64,000 bases of DNA from positions 4,741,254 to 4,805,253 of the forward strand of contig NZ_CP101750.1 in the NCBI RefSeq assembly GCF_026810505.1, read 5' to 3'. The position numbers and the translations under genes were made by a program. Of this stretch, positions 43,411 through 51,343 are shown piece after piece. The first letter of the stretch is position 1. Each line of letters opens with the position of its first letter. The notes under the pieces were generated by a model, which ran no database searches, had not been told where the DNA came from, and worked only from the letters and a program-made list of their open reading frames with translations. Source of the DNA: Streptomyces sp. Je 1-369 (GTDB lineage: Bacteria; Actinomycetota; Actinomycetes; Streptomycetales; Streptomycetaceae).

Positions 43411-43788
43411 TTGCGCCAACCCGCAATACCCCCTGCCTCCGTTCCGACCACGGACGCCGAGGTCGCCCTGCCGCGCCTCTATGTCCCCGAGGAAGTCGCC
43501 GCCGTCCTCGGTTGCTCCGCCTGGTGGGTCAAGGACCGTGCCCGCCGCCGGCTCATCCCGTTCACCCGCGTCGGCCGCGCGTACCGCTTCACCAGCGAGC
43601 ACCTCGCGGAGATCATCCGCATGAACGAGGCCCGCCCTGCCCTCCCGCAGCAACGGGCAGCGAAAGCGGCTCCTGCAGCCAAGGCCCCTGCCTCGCAGCC
43701 TCCTTCGCCGCCCGATGCTCCCACGACCCGCCTCCGCGCCCGGCCACCACGCCGAGCGCGCCAGAGCCAGTTCGGGACCGCGGCCTAG
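43411..43788 (+). CDS. Excisionase-like helix-turn-helix protein
   Basis: The 125-residue product contains a MerR/HTH_17-type winged helix: LYVPEEVAAVLGCSAWWVKD, followed by RRLIPFTRVGRAYRFTSEHL. This is the common form of Xis on Streptomyces integrative elements. A basic low-complexity Ala/Pro/Arg tail follows. The start is uncertain. TTG at 43411 with GAGG upstream is my choice, and longer in-frame starts exist to 43243. It ends 27 bases before integrase, the usual xis-int order. Confidence 0.75.
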   Translation: MRQPAIPPASVPTTDAEVALPRLYVPEEVAAVLGCSAWWVKDRARRRLIPFTRVGRAYRFTSEHLAEIIRMNEARPALPQQRAAKAAPAAKAPASQPPSPPDAPTTRLRARPPRRARQSQFGTAA

Positions 43789-43815
43789 CACGACGACGAA
43801 GCAGGGGAGGGATAC

Positions 43816-45333
43816 GTGGGTTTCGGCGAGAAGCGCGGAAACTACTGGCGCGGCCGCTACAAGATCGCGCCCGGCAAGCACCTCACGGTCGTCGGCGAAG
43901 ACGGTAAGCCGCTGAAGTTCGCCACCAAGGGCGAGGCCCAGCGCGCCGCGAGTGAGGCGGAGAACAAGTACCGGCGTGGCGACTGGCGCGACCCGGCACT
44001 CGGCCAGGAGACCTTCGGCGAGTACGCGAGCCGCTGGTACGCCGCCCAGGACCTGGCCGCCTCGACGATGCAGAACTACAAGCGCCACATCGAGGAGCAC
44101 CTGCTCCCCGACTTCGAGAACAAGGCGCTCGCAGGCATCCTGCGCCCGGACGTCGAGCTGTGGGAGAAGAAGGAGCGAGCCGTCTACGCGGCGTCCAGCG
44201 TCAAGACCTGGCGCTCCACGCTCCACCTGATCTTCGAGGACGCGATCGACGAGGGCCTGCTCACGTCCAACCCGGCTGCACGCCGTCGCGGTCGCGGCAA
44301 GCGCGCAGGCCGCTCACGCGACCGCGGCCCCGAGAAGGTCGTCACCGACGCCCTCGGCATCCTGCTCACCGCCGAGCGGGCGGCTCTGCTCTCCGGCCGG
44401 GACGACGAGTTCGTCGCCACGGTCCTCAAGGGCTACACCGGCAAGCGCTGGGGCGAAATCGTCGGCCTGGAAACGGAGTTCGTACGCCGTGACGCCTTCC
44501 GGGTCGAGTGGCAGCTGTACGAACTGGACACCGGCGAACTGGTCCGCTGCCCGCCCAAGGACGACAGCTACCGCACCATCGACTCGATGGACTGGCTGTC
44601 CGCCCTGGTCGCCAACCACATCGCCCGTACGAAGCCGACGCCCTGCCCCTGTCACGGCAGGACGTACGTCTTCCGCGGCCAGGGCACGGCCCGCACCGGC
44701 GGCCACCAGGGCGCGAAGCTCGCCGACGTCGCCCGCCGTGCCGGAGTCTCCACGGGTACGGTCTCGAACGTCCTCAACCACCCGGACCGCGTACGGGAGG
44801 ACACCCGAGTCCGCGTCGAACTCGCCATCGCGGAGCTCGGGTTCGTACGAGGCGGCACCACGTCCGAGCACGCGGCCCACTGGCGCCGCAACGGCTTCGC
44901 CACCTGGCTGTTCACCCCGGCGGTCTCCGGCTGGTACCCGAAGAAGGCGCCGCAGGAGGCGCGCCCGGTGCCGATCCTCGGTGAGCCGTGGCCGGGCATC
45001 CCGGCCCGAGGCCGAGGAGCGGCAGCGCGGGCGGACGCCTGCTGGCTCCCGATCGCCAAGGGCCTCACGCCCCACGGCCTGCGCCACACCCACCGCACGA
45101 TGATGGAGGACCTCGGCACCGAGAAGGTCCTCATGGACGAACGCATGGGCCACATCGACGGCTCGGTCTCGGCCCGATACGCGCACGTAACGCTCGGCAT
45201 GCGACGACGCCTCATGTCTGGCCTGACCGAGCAGTGGGAGGCGGCGCTCGACGCACGTCTCGTGATGTGCCCCACATCCCCGGTGCGCGTTTTGAACGAT
45301 CTCCTGAGGTCCAAGGCGGCAGCTCAGCTGTAG
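43816..45333 (+). CDS. int: Tyrosine recombinase (integrase) with an inserted LacI-type HTH
   Basis: The 505-residue protein has an N-terminal arm-binding part, a core-binding domain with FGEYASRWYAAQDLAASTM, and a catalytic domain. The catalytic residues are Arg211 (GYTGKRWGEIVGL), His420 and Arg423 (HGLRHTH), His446 (GHIDGS) and Tyr455 (SARYAHVT). Between the two halves of the catalytic domain, residues about 300-345 form a LacI-type HTH: AKLADVARRAGVSTGTVSNV, then LNHPDRV. That insert is foreign to most tyrosine recombinases. The GTG start follows GGGAGGG. It should insert the element at the tRNA-Pro 3' end, since the att repeats and arm sites surround this unit and no other intact integrase exists in the window. 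Confidence 0.93.
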   Translation: MGFGEKRGNYWRGRYKIAPGKHLTVVGEDGKPLKFATKGEAQRAASEAENKYRRGDWRDPALGQETFGEYASRWYAAQDLAASTMQNYKRHIEEHLLPDFENKALAGILRPDVELWEKKERAVYAASSVKTWRSTLHLIFEDAIDEGLLTSNPAARRRGRGKRAGRSRDRGPEKVVTDALGILLTAERAALLSGRDDEFVATVLKGYTGKRWGEIVGLETEFVRRDAFRVEWQLYELDTGELVRCPPKDDSYRTIDSMDWLSALVANHIARTKPTPCPCHGRTYVFRGQGTARTGGHQGAKLADVARRAGVSTGTVSNVLNHPDRVREDTRVRVELAIAELGFVRGGTTSEHAAHWRRNGFATWLFTPAVSGWYPKKAPQEARPVPILGEPWPGIPARGRGAAARADACWLPIAKGLTPHGLRHTHRTMMEDLGTEKVLMDERMGHIDGSVSARYAHVTLGMRRRLMSGLTEQWEAALDARLVMCPTSPVRVLNDLLRSKAAAQL

Positions 45334-45389
45334 GAAGAGCTGCCGTACCCAGGTCTGAGTGCGGCAGCTGTCGCCGCCTTTTCGGTGAC

Positions 45390-45422
45390 CCTGAACTGGT
45401 TTGAGATTAAGGCCAGTTCAGG
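45390..45422. terminator. Inverted repeat after integrase
   Basis: CCTGAACTGG and CCAGTTCAGG form a 10-bp stem with a 13-base loop, 57 bases after the integrase stop. Confidence 0.65.
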
Positions 45423-45502
45423 ATCGCAGATCGGAAGGTGGCGATCTGAGTTGTCAGTGCTGCGCCCTATCCTGCATACGGGAGTCAGGGCGAGGAGGCG
45501 GC

Positions 45503-46636
45503 GTGGCAGGCAAGGTAGAGCGCACGACTGAGTTGCAGCAGCACTGGCCGAACATTTTGGACGCGGTGAAGCAGCGTCGAAGGTTTACGTGGCTCCTGCT
45601 GTCCCAAAATGCGCAGCTGGCATCGTACGACGGCTCGACCGTCGTACTGGCCTTCATCAACCAGGGTGCGGTCGACAACTGGGTGAGCTCGAACTCTGTT
45701 GCAGTGCTGGAGGAGACGCTGGACGCGCTCCTCGGTATCCGCCCGACTGTTCGGCAGATCGTCGACAAACAACTACCTGACTCGACGTCATCACGGCCCC
45801 TGCCGACTACGCTCCCTGTCCCTTCGTTGCCGAGTCAGCCTCCGATGGCACGGGTCGGAGAAGAGAGCGCGGAAGACGGGGGAGGTATGGAGGGCGCATT
45901 GATGACGGTCCTTGCGCAGACCGCCCATCTGCTGCACGAGCAGGGAAACAACCAGGCAGCTGCGCTCCTGCTTGATGTGGATGACGTAGAAATCGTGCCT
46001 GGCAACAGGTTCGGCGACTGGCAGGACGCCGTACTGATCGTGCCGCCCTACCTGGTCTCACGTTTCACCAAGGAGGCCATCGACTCCATACAGCCAGTCT
46101 TTGGCCATGTCGCAGAACGCCACGAGATCGAGATCAGGAGCGTCTCGGCTGCGCCAGCGCTTCCCAAGGTGGATGAGAACTGGCGACAGGCGTTGCAGCA
46201 GCGGCTGACGCAGGGCACGGCATCGAATCAGGCGGCCCGGACGCGATCCAAGAGCAGTGGGGCCGTGCTTGGTGCAGACGGCTTCGTCTTCGACTCTCGT
46301 GAGGAGATGCGAGTCTACGAGGCGCTCAAGAGGCAGCAGGAGGTCCTGCCTGCTGACTCCTCCGTTTCCATTTTCCCGCTCCCGATGGGTCGTGTAGCCA
46401 CTGGGAGCGTGTGGACCCCGGACTTCTTGGTGGCTGTGGCTGGCCGCATCGGGATCATTGAGGTCGATGGACCGCACCACAAGGGCCGATTGGCAGCGGA
46501 TGCGACTCGCGATCGTCATTGGCGCAACAGCGGGATCGTTCACATCGAGCGGATCTTGGTGGAGGAGACGAGCGTCGACTCTGAGATCGACGACCTCGTT
46601 GGCGCCTTCTTGAAGCGGCTCCGCGAGTACCGCTAG
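45503..46636 (+). CDS. DnaX C-terminal-like domain fused to a DUF559/VSR-like nuclease
   Basis: The 377-residue protein opens with a domain (about 9-90) that reads like the C-terminal domain of actinobacterial DnaX (gamma/tau): LQQHWPNILDAVKQRRRFTW, LLLSQNAQLASYDGSTVVLA and LEETLDALLGIRPTVR. A middle part of about 150 residues has no recognised fold. Residues 262-377 resemble a PD-(D/E)XK nuclease of the DUF559/VSR type: FDSREEMRVYEAL, Asp307 in TPDFLV, Glu320 and Asp322 in IIEVDGPHH, and RDRHWRNSGI. The GTG start has GAGGAGG upstream. The lineup suggests a nuclease guided to, or mimicking, the replisome. That is inference. It is the gene next to att C, outside integrase. Confidence 0.75.
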   Translation: MAGKVERTTELQQHWPNILDAVKQRRRFTWLLLSQNAQLASYDGSTVVLAFINQGAVDNWVSSNSVAVLEETLDALLGIRPTVRQIVDKQLPDSTSSRPLPTTLPVPSLPSQPPMARVGEESAEDGGGMEGALMTVLAQTAHLLHEQGNNQAAALLLDVDDVEIVPGNRFGDWQDAVLIVPPYLVSRFTKEAIDSIQPVFGHVAERHEIEIRSVSAAPALPKVDENWRQALQQRLTQGTASNQAARTRSKSSGAVLGADGFVFDSREEMRVYEALKRQQEVLPADSSVSIFPLPMGRVATGSVWTPDFLVAVAGRIGIIEVDGPHHKGRLAADATRDRHWRNSGIVHIERILVEETSVDSEIDDLVGAFLKRLREYR

Positions 46637-46680
46637 GGGATAACGGGTGCGAGGGGGAGGCCCGCGGGAGAGCCGGATCT

Positions 46681-46820
46681 CGAAGTCGGCTCCCAAACGG
46701 CTTCCAAAATGGCCCCCGAACGCAAAGCAGGCCCGGTACTGATCTCTCAGTACCGGGCCTGACCTGGTGTTTCAGCCGTCGGGGTGGCGGGATTTGAACC
46801 CCACTACCTCTTCGTCCCGA
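46681..46820. repeat. att site C with left flank, direct repeat of 56661-56800
   Basis: The 120 bases 46681-46800 align to 56661-56780 with about eight mismatches, covering the arm pair, hairpin and tRNA 3' end. Past 46800 the copy has one extra C and a few changes (ACTACC for ACGACC), so it could not encode a working tRNA. The two copies lie 9980 bases apart and bound unit 3. Confidence 0.88.
46728..46761. terminator. Hairpin beside att C
   Basis: CAGGCCCGGTACT and AGTACCGGGCCTG form a perfect 13-bp stem with an 8-base loop. It copies the terminator-like hairpin that follows the tRNA-Pro gene at 56708-56741. Confidence 0.8.
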
Positions 46821-46926
46821 ATGAGGCTCGGTTGATGATCTTGCCTGCGAGGATGGTATTTGCGCAGGTCAAGGAGATAGGACCGGGTGGGTTCGGAGGG
46901 TCTGGCGGGGGTTAGGGGAGTGAATC

Positions 46927-46945
46927 GGCTCCCAGATGGCTCCCA
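46927..46945. repeat. Arm-type paired repeat right of att C
   Basis: GGCTCCCAGATGGCTCCCA is identical to the pair beside att A. Confidence 0.7.
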
Positions 46946-47028
46946 AGCGGGCTTGTCCCTGCGTGTGGACGGGCTGGGTCTCTGAAGACGGTGTGCCTAC
47001 CAGCCAGTGCCTGTTGCTGGGCATCGAA

Positions 47029-47847
47029 GTGCTGAGCTACTGGCAGAGAGCGAGGGCGCGCCGACACATCGCCGATGATGGGGTGGTGCAGGAGAAGCGA
47101 GCTGAAGAGTACGGAAAGTGCGCTGCGGTCCTGGATGTCGACCTCAAGGTGCCCGGTGCTGCCGCAATTTTCGATCAGGCGTTGACGAACGGTCTAGCAG
47201 CAATCGTTGCGCAGACCTGGCCCGGGGAGGAGGCGGAAAAGCGGAAAAACGGCGAACACCGACTGAAGTCGGCAGCCCAACTGTTGCAGGTCATCACCCG
47301 GCGATGCGATGAGGCGGGCGAGGGCATACGACTGTTGCCGGACGAGGTGGGCGCACCAGGGACGCCAGTAGACACGGACACTCTGCGCGACGCCCTGGAG
47401 CAGACACAGCGCGTGCGGCATGCGAGAGGTGCAGGTGAGCTGGAAGCCCGGCACGTGACGGCGCTGCTTGCGCTCGATGATCACTCTGCCCTTGGGCAAG
47501 TCAGCGACGAGCGAAGGGAATCCGACTGGGTTAGGGACGAGATCCAGGACCGGTACGAGCAGCAGCGGTCCTACGACTACATGCAACTGATCGGTGACGA
47601 CGAAGCGGACAGGCGGATGTCCGTCGTGGGTGACTACGGACCGGTACATCCTGACGACCTCATTGACGACAAGCGGCTGATGGACTGCCCTGTCTGCCAA
47701 CGAGAAACCCTCGTCGTGACTGGGCTCGATGACTTCGGTGCCGGTTACGGGCCCGGTACTTGTGTGGTGTGCTCCTACGCCCGGAGCATCCACGCCGCGC
47801 ATGAGCTGGCGCTACACCACATGATCGCCAGACAGCAGGGCGACTGA
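47029..47847 (+). CDS. Hypothetical protein with a C-terminal zinc ribbon
   Basis: The 272-residue product (from the GTG at 47029) is mainly helical and charged. It has LSYWQRARARRHIADDGVVQ at the start, DQALTNGLAAIVAQTWPGEE, and a zinc-ribbon-like end with two CxxC pairs (DCPVCQRETLVV and GTCVVCSYARS). I do not recognise a family. The frame opens at 46936, but that ATG is within an att arm repeat, so a start near 47029 is more likely. It is the first gene of unit 3. Confidence 0.6.
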   Translation: MLSYWQRARARRHIADDGVVQEKRAEEYGKCAAVLDVDLKVPGAAAIFDQALTNGLAAIVAQTWPGEEAEKRKNGEHRLKSAAQLLQVITRRCDEAGEGIRLLPDEVGAPGTPVDTDTLRDALEQTQRVRHARGAGELEARHVTALLALDDHSALGQVSDERRESDWVRDEIQDRYEQQRSYDYMQLIGDDEADRRMSVVGDYGPVHPDDLIDDKRLMDCPVCQRETLVVTGLDDFGAGYGPGTCVVCSYARSIHAAHELALHHMIARQQGD

Positions 47848-48030
47848 TCGGCGCCCCTATCTCATCTGAGGACAAGCCCATGGAGCGCATGGCTGCAGGG
47901 CACGAACCCATGACCAAGCAGTGGGGCGCCGTCCGCTCAGGCATCGCTTACGCATTCGGCACGGCTGGCCTGCGGTGGCGGAGTAGCCACGTGTCCGCCA
48001 CCACAGGGACATCCCGCAAGCCCGAACCCC

Positions 48031-48294
48031 TCAGCCTGCGCTCTCGCCGTGCTTCGTGAGGATGCTGCGAACTGTGTTGCGGGAGTGGCCCGAGAGTTGA
48101 GCGATTTCGACCTCGCTCAACCCCGACCTCTTCGCCGCGATGACCAAGCCATCTCGCGTGGCACACGTACGTCGGTACTTCTCAAGCTTCTCCCGCACGA
48201 CGTCTGCGCTGTCTTCCGGCGACGGTGCATATGAGACACCCGCCCTCTCGATCTTGTACGTGCGGTGCGATCGGGAGTCGCTGCTGCTCTCCAT
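48031..48294 (-). CDS. Small HTH regulator
   Basis: The 87-residue protein has an HTH near its C-terminus: LVIAAKRSGLSEVEIAQLSG, with SRNTVRSIL as the recognition helix. The N-terminal part (RTYKIERAGVSYAP) is short and charged. It is divergent from the Hsp70 operon and faces two palindromic sites at 48352 and 48479, which it is likely to bind. The ATG at 48294 is chosen over the GTG nine bases upstream. Confidence 0.65.
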   Translation of the reverse strand: MESSSDSRSHRTYKIERAGVSYAPSPEDSADVVREKLEKYRRTCATRDGLVIAAKRSGLSEVEIAQLSGHSRNTVRSILTKHGESAG

Positions 48295-48351
48295 GCGCCG
48301 CACAGTAGGCGGTGACGACGCTTGCGGCGGCTGTGCTGCATTACACAGCCC

Positions 48352-48369
48352 TGTTCAAAATTGCACAAC
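48352..48369. promoter_or_regulatory. Imperfect operator copy
   Basis: TGTTCAAAATTGCACAAC keeps the right half (TTGCACAAC) of the palindrome at 48479 and part of its left half. It lies 58 bases upstream of the HTH gene start. Confidence 0.5.
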
Positions 48370-48478
48370 CCGGCTACTCCCTGCGGGTGGATGTTTCGCC
48401 GCGTCGACGCTCCCCTGCCGGAGAAGAAGCCGCTGGTCTGCGACTTCTCGTGAGTCAACTCACCACAGAAGAAAGGCA

Positions 48479-48498
48479 GTTGTGCAGAACTGCACAAC
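48479..48498. promoter_or_regulatory. Palindromic operator of the Hsp70 operon
   Basis: GTTGTGCAG, AA, CTGCACAAC is a perfect 9-bp inverted repeat with a 2-base centre, 66 bases ahead of the Hsp70-like start codon. Its spacing suits a dimeric repressor, probably the divergent small HTH protein. Confidence 0.75.
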
Positions 48499-48564
48499 CC
48501 TCGCGTTCCGGCACCGTGTTCCGGACGTTGAGGTTCACCCTTTCGTCCGTACGAACGGAATCAT

Positions 48565-50367
48565 GTGTTTGCTCCTCGCCTCGTAGCGGCCATCGACATC
48601 GGCACCCACGGCATCGGCGCCGCCTGGTGCGTCATCTCGGAATCCAATGCCGAGCCTTCCAGCCGGAAGATCCATTTTTGTGACCAGTGGGAGTCGCAGC
48701 CCGCACCCACAGCGAAGAACCTGTCGGCACTCCTGCTCGACACCAACGGAAAGCTGATCGCCTGGGGGTACGACGCCCGACGGCTCTGGCTCACCCAGGG
48801 TGCCGCGCTCCGCAACCAAGGGGCGCGCTACCACCACGGCTTCAAGATGGACCTCGGGGTGCGCCCTGCCCCACAGACCACCGACGACAGCAGCGTTGAC
48901 TCGGACTCTTCGTCAGCCGAGCCCGCCGGCAAGGAGCGGGAAGTACTGAAACGCGGCACTCCCACCGACCGGTTGACACCTGATCTGCTGACGATGCTGC
49001 TGCGGGAGGTCGTCTCCGTCACCCTGCGGCAGATCGCTGCCAGCGGATATGACGAGGACGACGTCCGCTGGTGCCTTACTTCGCCCGCCTGCTGGAGCGA
49101 TTACCAAAAGTCCGTGCTGCGCGGCATCGCAATGGACGCCGGACTGCCCCGTGAAGACGGGAGGGTGCTGCTATCTCTCGAGCCGGAGGCGGCGGCCCAC
49201 TACGCGCGCGTATCCGGGGTGCGGGTCGTGGGTGACCACAATGGCCCCAGCAGCGATCTCCTGGCTCCTGGCGCCCGGTTCATGGTGGTGGACTGCGGGG
49301 GCGGCACCGTGGACATCACGGCCTACGAGAACGACACCGACGGAAAGATGATCGAGATCGGCCGATCCATCGGCGACCGCTTCGGGTCGGACTTCCTCAA
49401 CCGTGCCTTTGAGAAGGAGCACCTCCGGGACTGTCTCGGCGACCAGGACATCCTGGACGAGATCCAGGAAAACTGTCCCGACGCCCTGCTCAATCTTGTT
49501 GACCAGTGGGAGCGCGGCAAGCTGCACGTCGCCCTCGATCAGGATGAGAACCTCAACCTGCTGATCCCCACGGCTATCGACCGTCGGCTGGGCGCCGCCG
49601 TCCGCAAGCGCCTAGCCCGGCGCCAGAACAAGATCAACGATGCCATCGTCCTCACCCCCGCCCAGATCCACGCGTTGTTCGACACCGTCATCCCCGGCAC
49701 CCTCGACCTCATCGAGTCCCAGCTCAAGGAAATGGATGCCTCCCGCGGAGAGAACAGCAGCCCCGACGTCATCCTCCTGGTCGGTGGCTTCAGCAACTCC
49801 CCATACCTCCAGCAGGCGGTCAAGGAGCGCTTTGGTGAGCGCACCCAGGTGATGGTGCCCCCCAACCCCGACATCGCTGTCCTGTTCGGTGCCACGCACT
49901 TCTGCTACGACCCCCAGACCCGTGCGCGGCGCAGCCGCTTTACTTACGGCACCGAGGTGAACGATGACTTCGAGGAAGGCATCGACCCCGAGGCCAAGCG
50001 CTACGTGACGTCCCGGGGTCAGGCCACCTGCGAAGACCGCTTCTCCATCTTCACCCGCGCCGGCGCGTCCGTACCCACCGACGCCGAGGTGATGCGTGAG
50101 TACGTGCCGCTCGAGGAGGACCACACAGAGGTCGACTTCACGATCTACGCCACGAGCCATCCCGACCCCCGCTATGTCACCGATCCGGGGTGCGACGCAC
50201 TGGCTACGGTCACCGTGGACTTGAAGCCCGTCATGCGCTTCGAGCTCGAGGAGCGCGCGCTGCGTCTCTTCATGCGGTTCGGTGAGACCGAGATCAAGGC
50301 ACGGGCCGAACTCGTCCAGGGCGGTGGTGAGATCGCCACCAGCGTCCGCTTCCACTCCAACTACTGA
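48565..50367 (+). CDS. Hsp70-family ATPase (HSPA12-like)
   Basis: The 600-residue protein has the actin-fold ATPase of Hsp70: phosphate 1 VAAIDIGTHGIGAAWCV, phosphate 2 FMVVDCGGGTVDITAY, and adenosine motif VILLVGGFSNSPYLQQAV, with LSLEPEAAAHYARV in between. The usual substrate-binding domain is not evident. The last 130 residues are beta-rich and unlike DnaK. This shape is that of HSPA12-type and other non-canonical Hsp70s found in bacteria. The GTG start sits near GGAA. It is coupled to a coiled-coil gene 12 bases downstream and is probably regulated by the divergent HTH protein. The client is unknown. Confidence 0.85.
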   Translation: MFAPRLVAAIDIGTHGIGAAWCVISESNAEPSSRKIHFCDQWESQPAPTAKNLSALLLDTNGKLIAWGYDARRLWLTQGAALRNQGARYHHGFKMDLGVRPAPQTTDDSSVDSDSSSAEPAGKEREVLKRGTPTDRLTPDLLTMLLREVVSVTLRQIAASGYDEDDVRWCLTSPACWSDYQKSVLRGIAMDAGLPREDGRVLLSLEPEAAAHYARVSGVRVVGDHNGPSSDLLAPGARFMVVDCGGGTVDITAYENDTDGKMIEIGRSIGDRFGSDFLNRAFEKEHLRDCLGDQDILDEIQENCPDALLNLVDQWERGKLHVALDQDENLNLLIPTAIDRRLGAAVRKRLARRQNKINDAIVLTPAQIHALFDTVIPGTLDLIESQLKEMDASRGENSSPDVILLVGGFSNSPYLQQAVKERFGERTQVMVPPNPDIAVLFGATHFCYDPQTRARRSRFTYGTEVNDDFEEGIDPEAKRYVTSRGQATCEDRFSIFTRAGASVPTDAEVMREYVPLEEDHTEVDFTIYATSHPDPRYVTDPGCDALATVTVDLKPVMRFELEERALRLFMRFGETEIKARAELVQGGGEIATSVRFHSNY

Positions 50368-50379
50368 CGAGGAATGACG

Positions 50380-51102
50380 ATGCAATTCTTGAGCCGTCCT
50401 CGTGAAGTACCCGACGACAGCCCTACAGCAGACATCGAGTGGCAATACGAAGATGATCTCCTGCAGGAGCAGCTTGACCAAGCGTTGGCGCGGATCGATC
50501 AGCTGGAGAAGTCCGCCAAGGCCGGCGAACACGAACACGGTCAGTTGCGGCGTCGATTGGACCGACTGGAACGTCAGCTCGGCACGTTGATGGCCGTGCG
50601 GACGGCCGAACGCGATGATCTACCCGGAGCAGAACACGGGAAGCATCAGGCCCTAGCCCGCCGGTACCGCACTCTGGTCGAGCAGCGTCTGCTGAATTTC
50701 GCCCGCCGCTATGCCGAGCGTTGCGACCGCGTCATGGACCGCCCTGAACGTGAGCGCGGATACCGCCTGATGGGGCTGCTAAGCCAGCAACTGTTCACCG
50801 ATGACCTCAAGTCCAGCCGAGAGATCGTGCGTCGCCTTCACCTCCCGGAGAGCGATGGCCACATCGAGAACGCCCTCGCCACACTGCGCGGTCACTGCTC
50901 CGAGCTAGCAGCGGAGATCCACCGTGCTGGTCTTCACCACAGCTGGGACACGATCTGCACGCCGGGCGTTGCGCTAGAACCGGCACGCCAGGAGCAATGG
51001 CCCTCTTGCGACGAGGGAGCACCGGTGCTGTTCGTTATGGCGCCGGGATACATCGTCAACGGTCGCTCGTACTGCCTTCAGTACGTGTACACCTCCCTCT
51101 GA
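50380..51102 (+). CDS. Coiled-coil protein paired with Hsp70
   Basis: The 240-residue protein has a strong coiled coil (DDLLQEQLDQALARIDQLEK, then QLRRRLDRLERQLGTLM). A middle helical part has YRTLVEQRLLNFARRYAERC, and a compact C-terminus ends in GYIVNGRSYCLQYVYTSL. GAGGA precedes the ATG at 50380, and the ATG at 50374 sits too close to it. A coiled-coil partner of an Hsp70 suggests a GrpE-like exchange factor or an adaptor, but I see no GrpE motif, so that is only an idea. Confidence 0.65.
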   Translation: MQFLSRPREVPDDSPTADIEWQYEDDLLQEQLDQALARIDQLEKSAKAGEHEHGQLRRRLDRLERQLGTLMAVRTAERDDLPGAEHGKHQALARRYRTLVEQRLLNFARRYAERCDRVMDRPERERGYRLMGLLSQQLFTDDLKSSREIVRRLHLPESDGHIENALATLRGHCSELAAEIHRAGLHHSWDTICTPGVALEPARQEQWPSCDEGAPVLFVMAPGYIVNGRSYCLQYVYTSL

Positions 51103-51273
51103 GGCCCGCGATACTCCTCGCAGCACGTGGTGTCGGCACGACAGAAATCATCGTGAAGCAACATCCGTAGAACACGGGAACTGCAACCACACAACGCAGA
51201 GGTTCCCGTATCTGCAGGGTGCGGCGGGAAGGACAGCAGCGCTGTCTAACCGCGAACGGTGTTTGCGGTTGGC

Positions 51274-51303
51274 CCCTGCGACCGGGCTGACCTGGTCGCA
51301 GGG
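51274..51303. terminator. Bidirectional terminator between the Hsp70 operon and tcmP
   Basis: CCCTGCGACC and GGTCGCAGGG form a perfect 10-bp stem with a 10-base loop, in the 241-base convergent gap. Confidence 0.75.
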
Positions 51304-51343
51304 CAGGGGCTGCCGCACAGTTCGACTGATGCGACCGGGCTAC

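Larger units (their letters stand above)
46637..47028. other. Junction of units 2 and 3 (att C and flanks)
   Basis: This gap of about 390 bases holds the left arm pair (46688-46706), a hairpin, the att C core and the right arm pair (46927-46945). No gene is supported. The ATG at 46936, which opens the frame of the next gene, lies inside the right arm pair. Confidence 0.75.

Noticed and set aside
43816..45333. Calling this gene a LacI-family regulator
   Set aside because: The HTH is an insert. The Arg-His-Arg-His-Tyr recombinase residues are all present, so it is an integrase.
27086..46820. Three further tRNA-Pro genes at the att copies
   Set aside because: Copies A, B and C have only the 3' half. 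They lack the D arm and the 5' acceptor strand, so they cannot fold as tRNAs.
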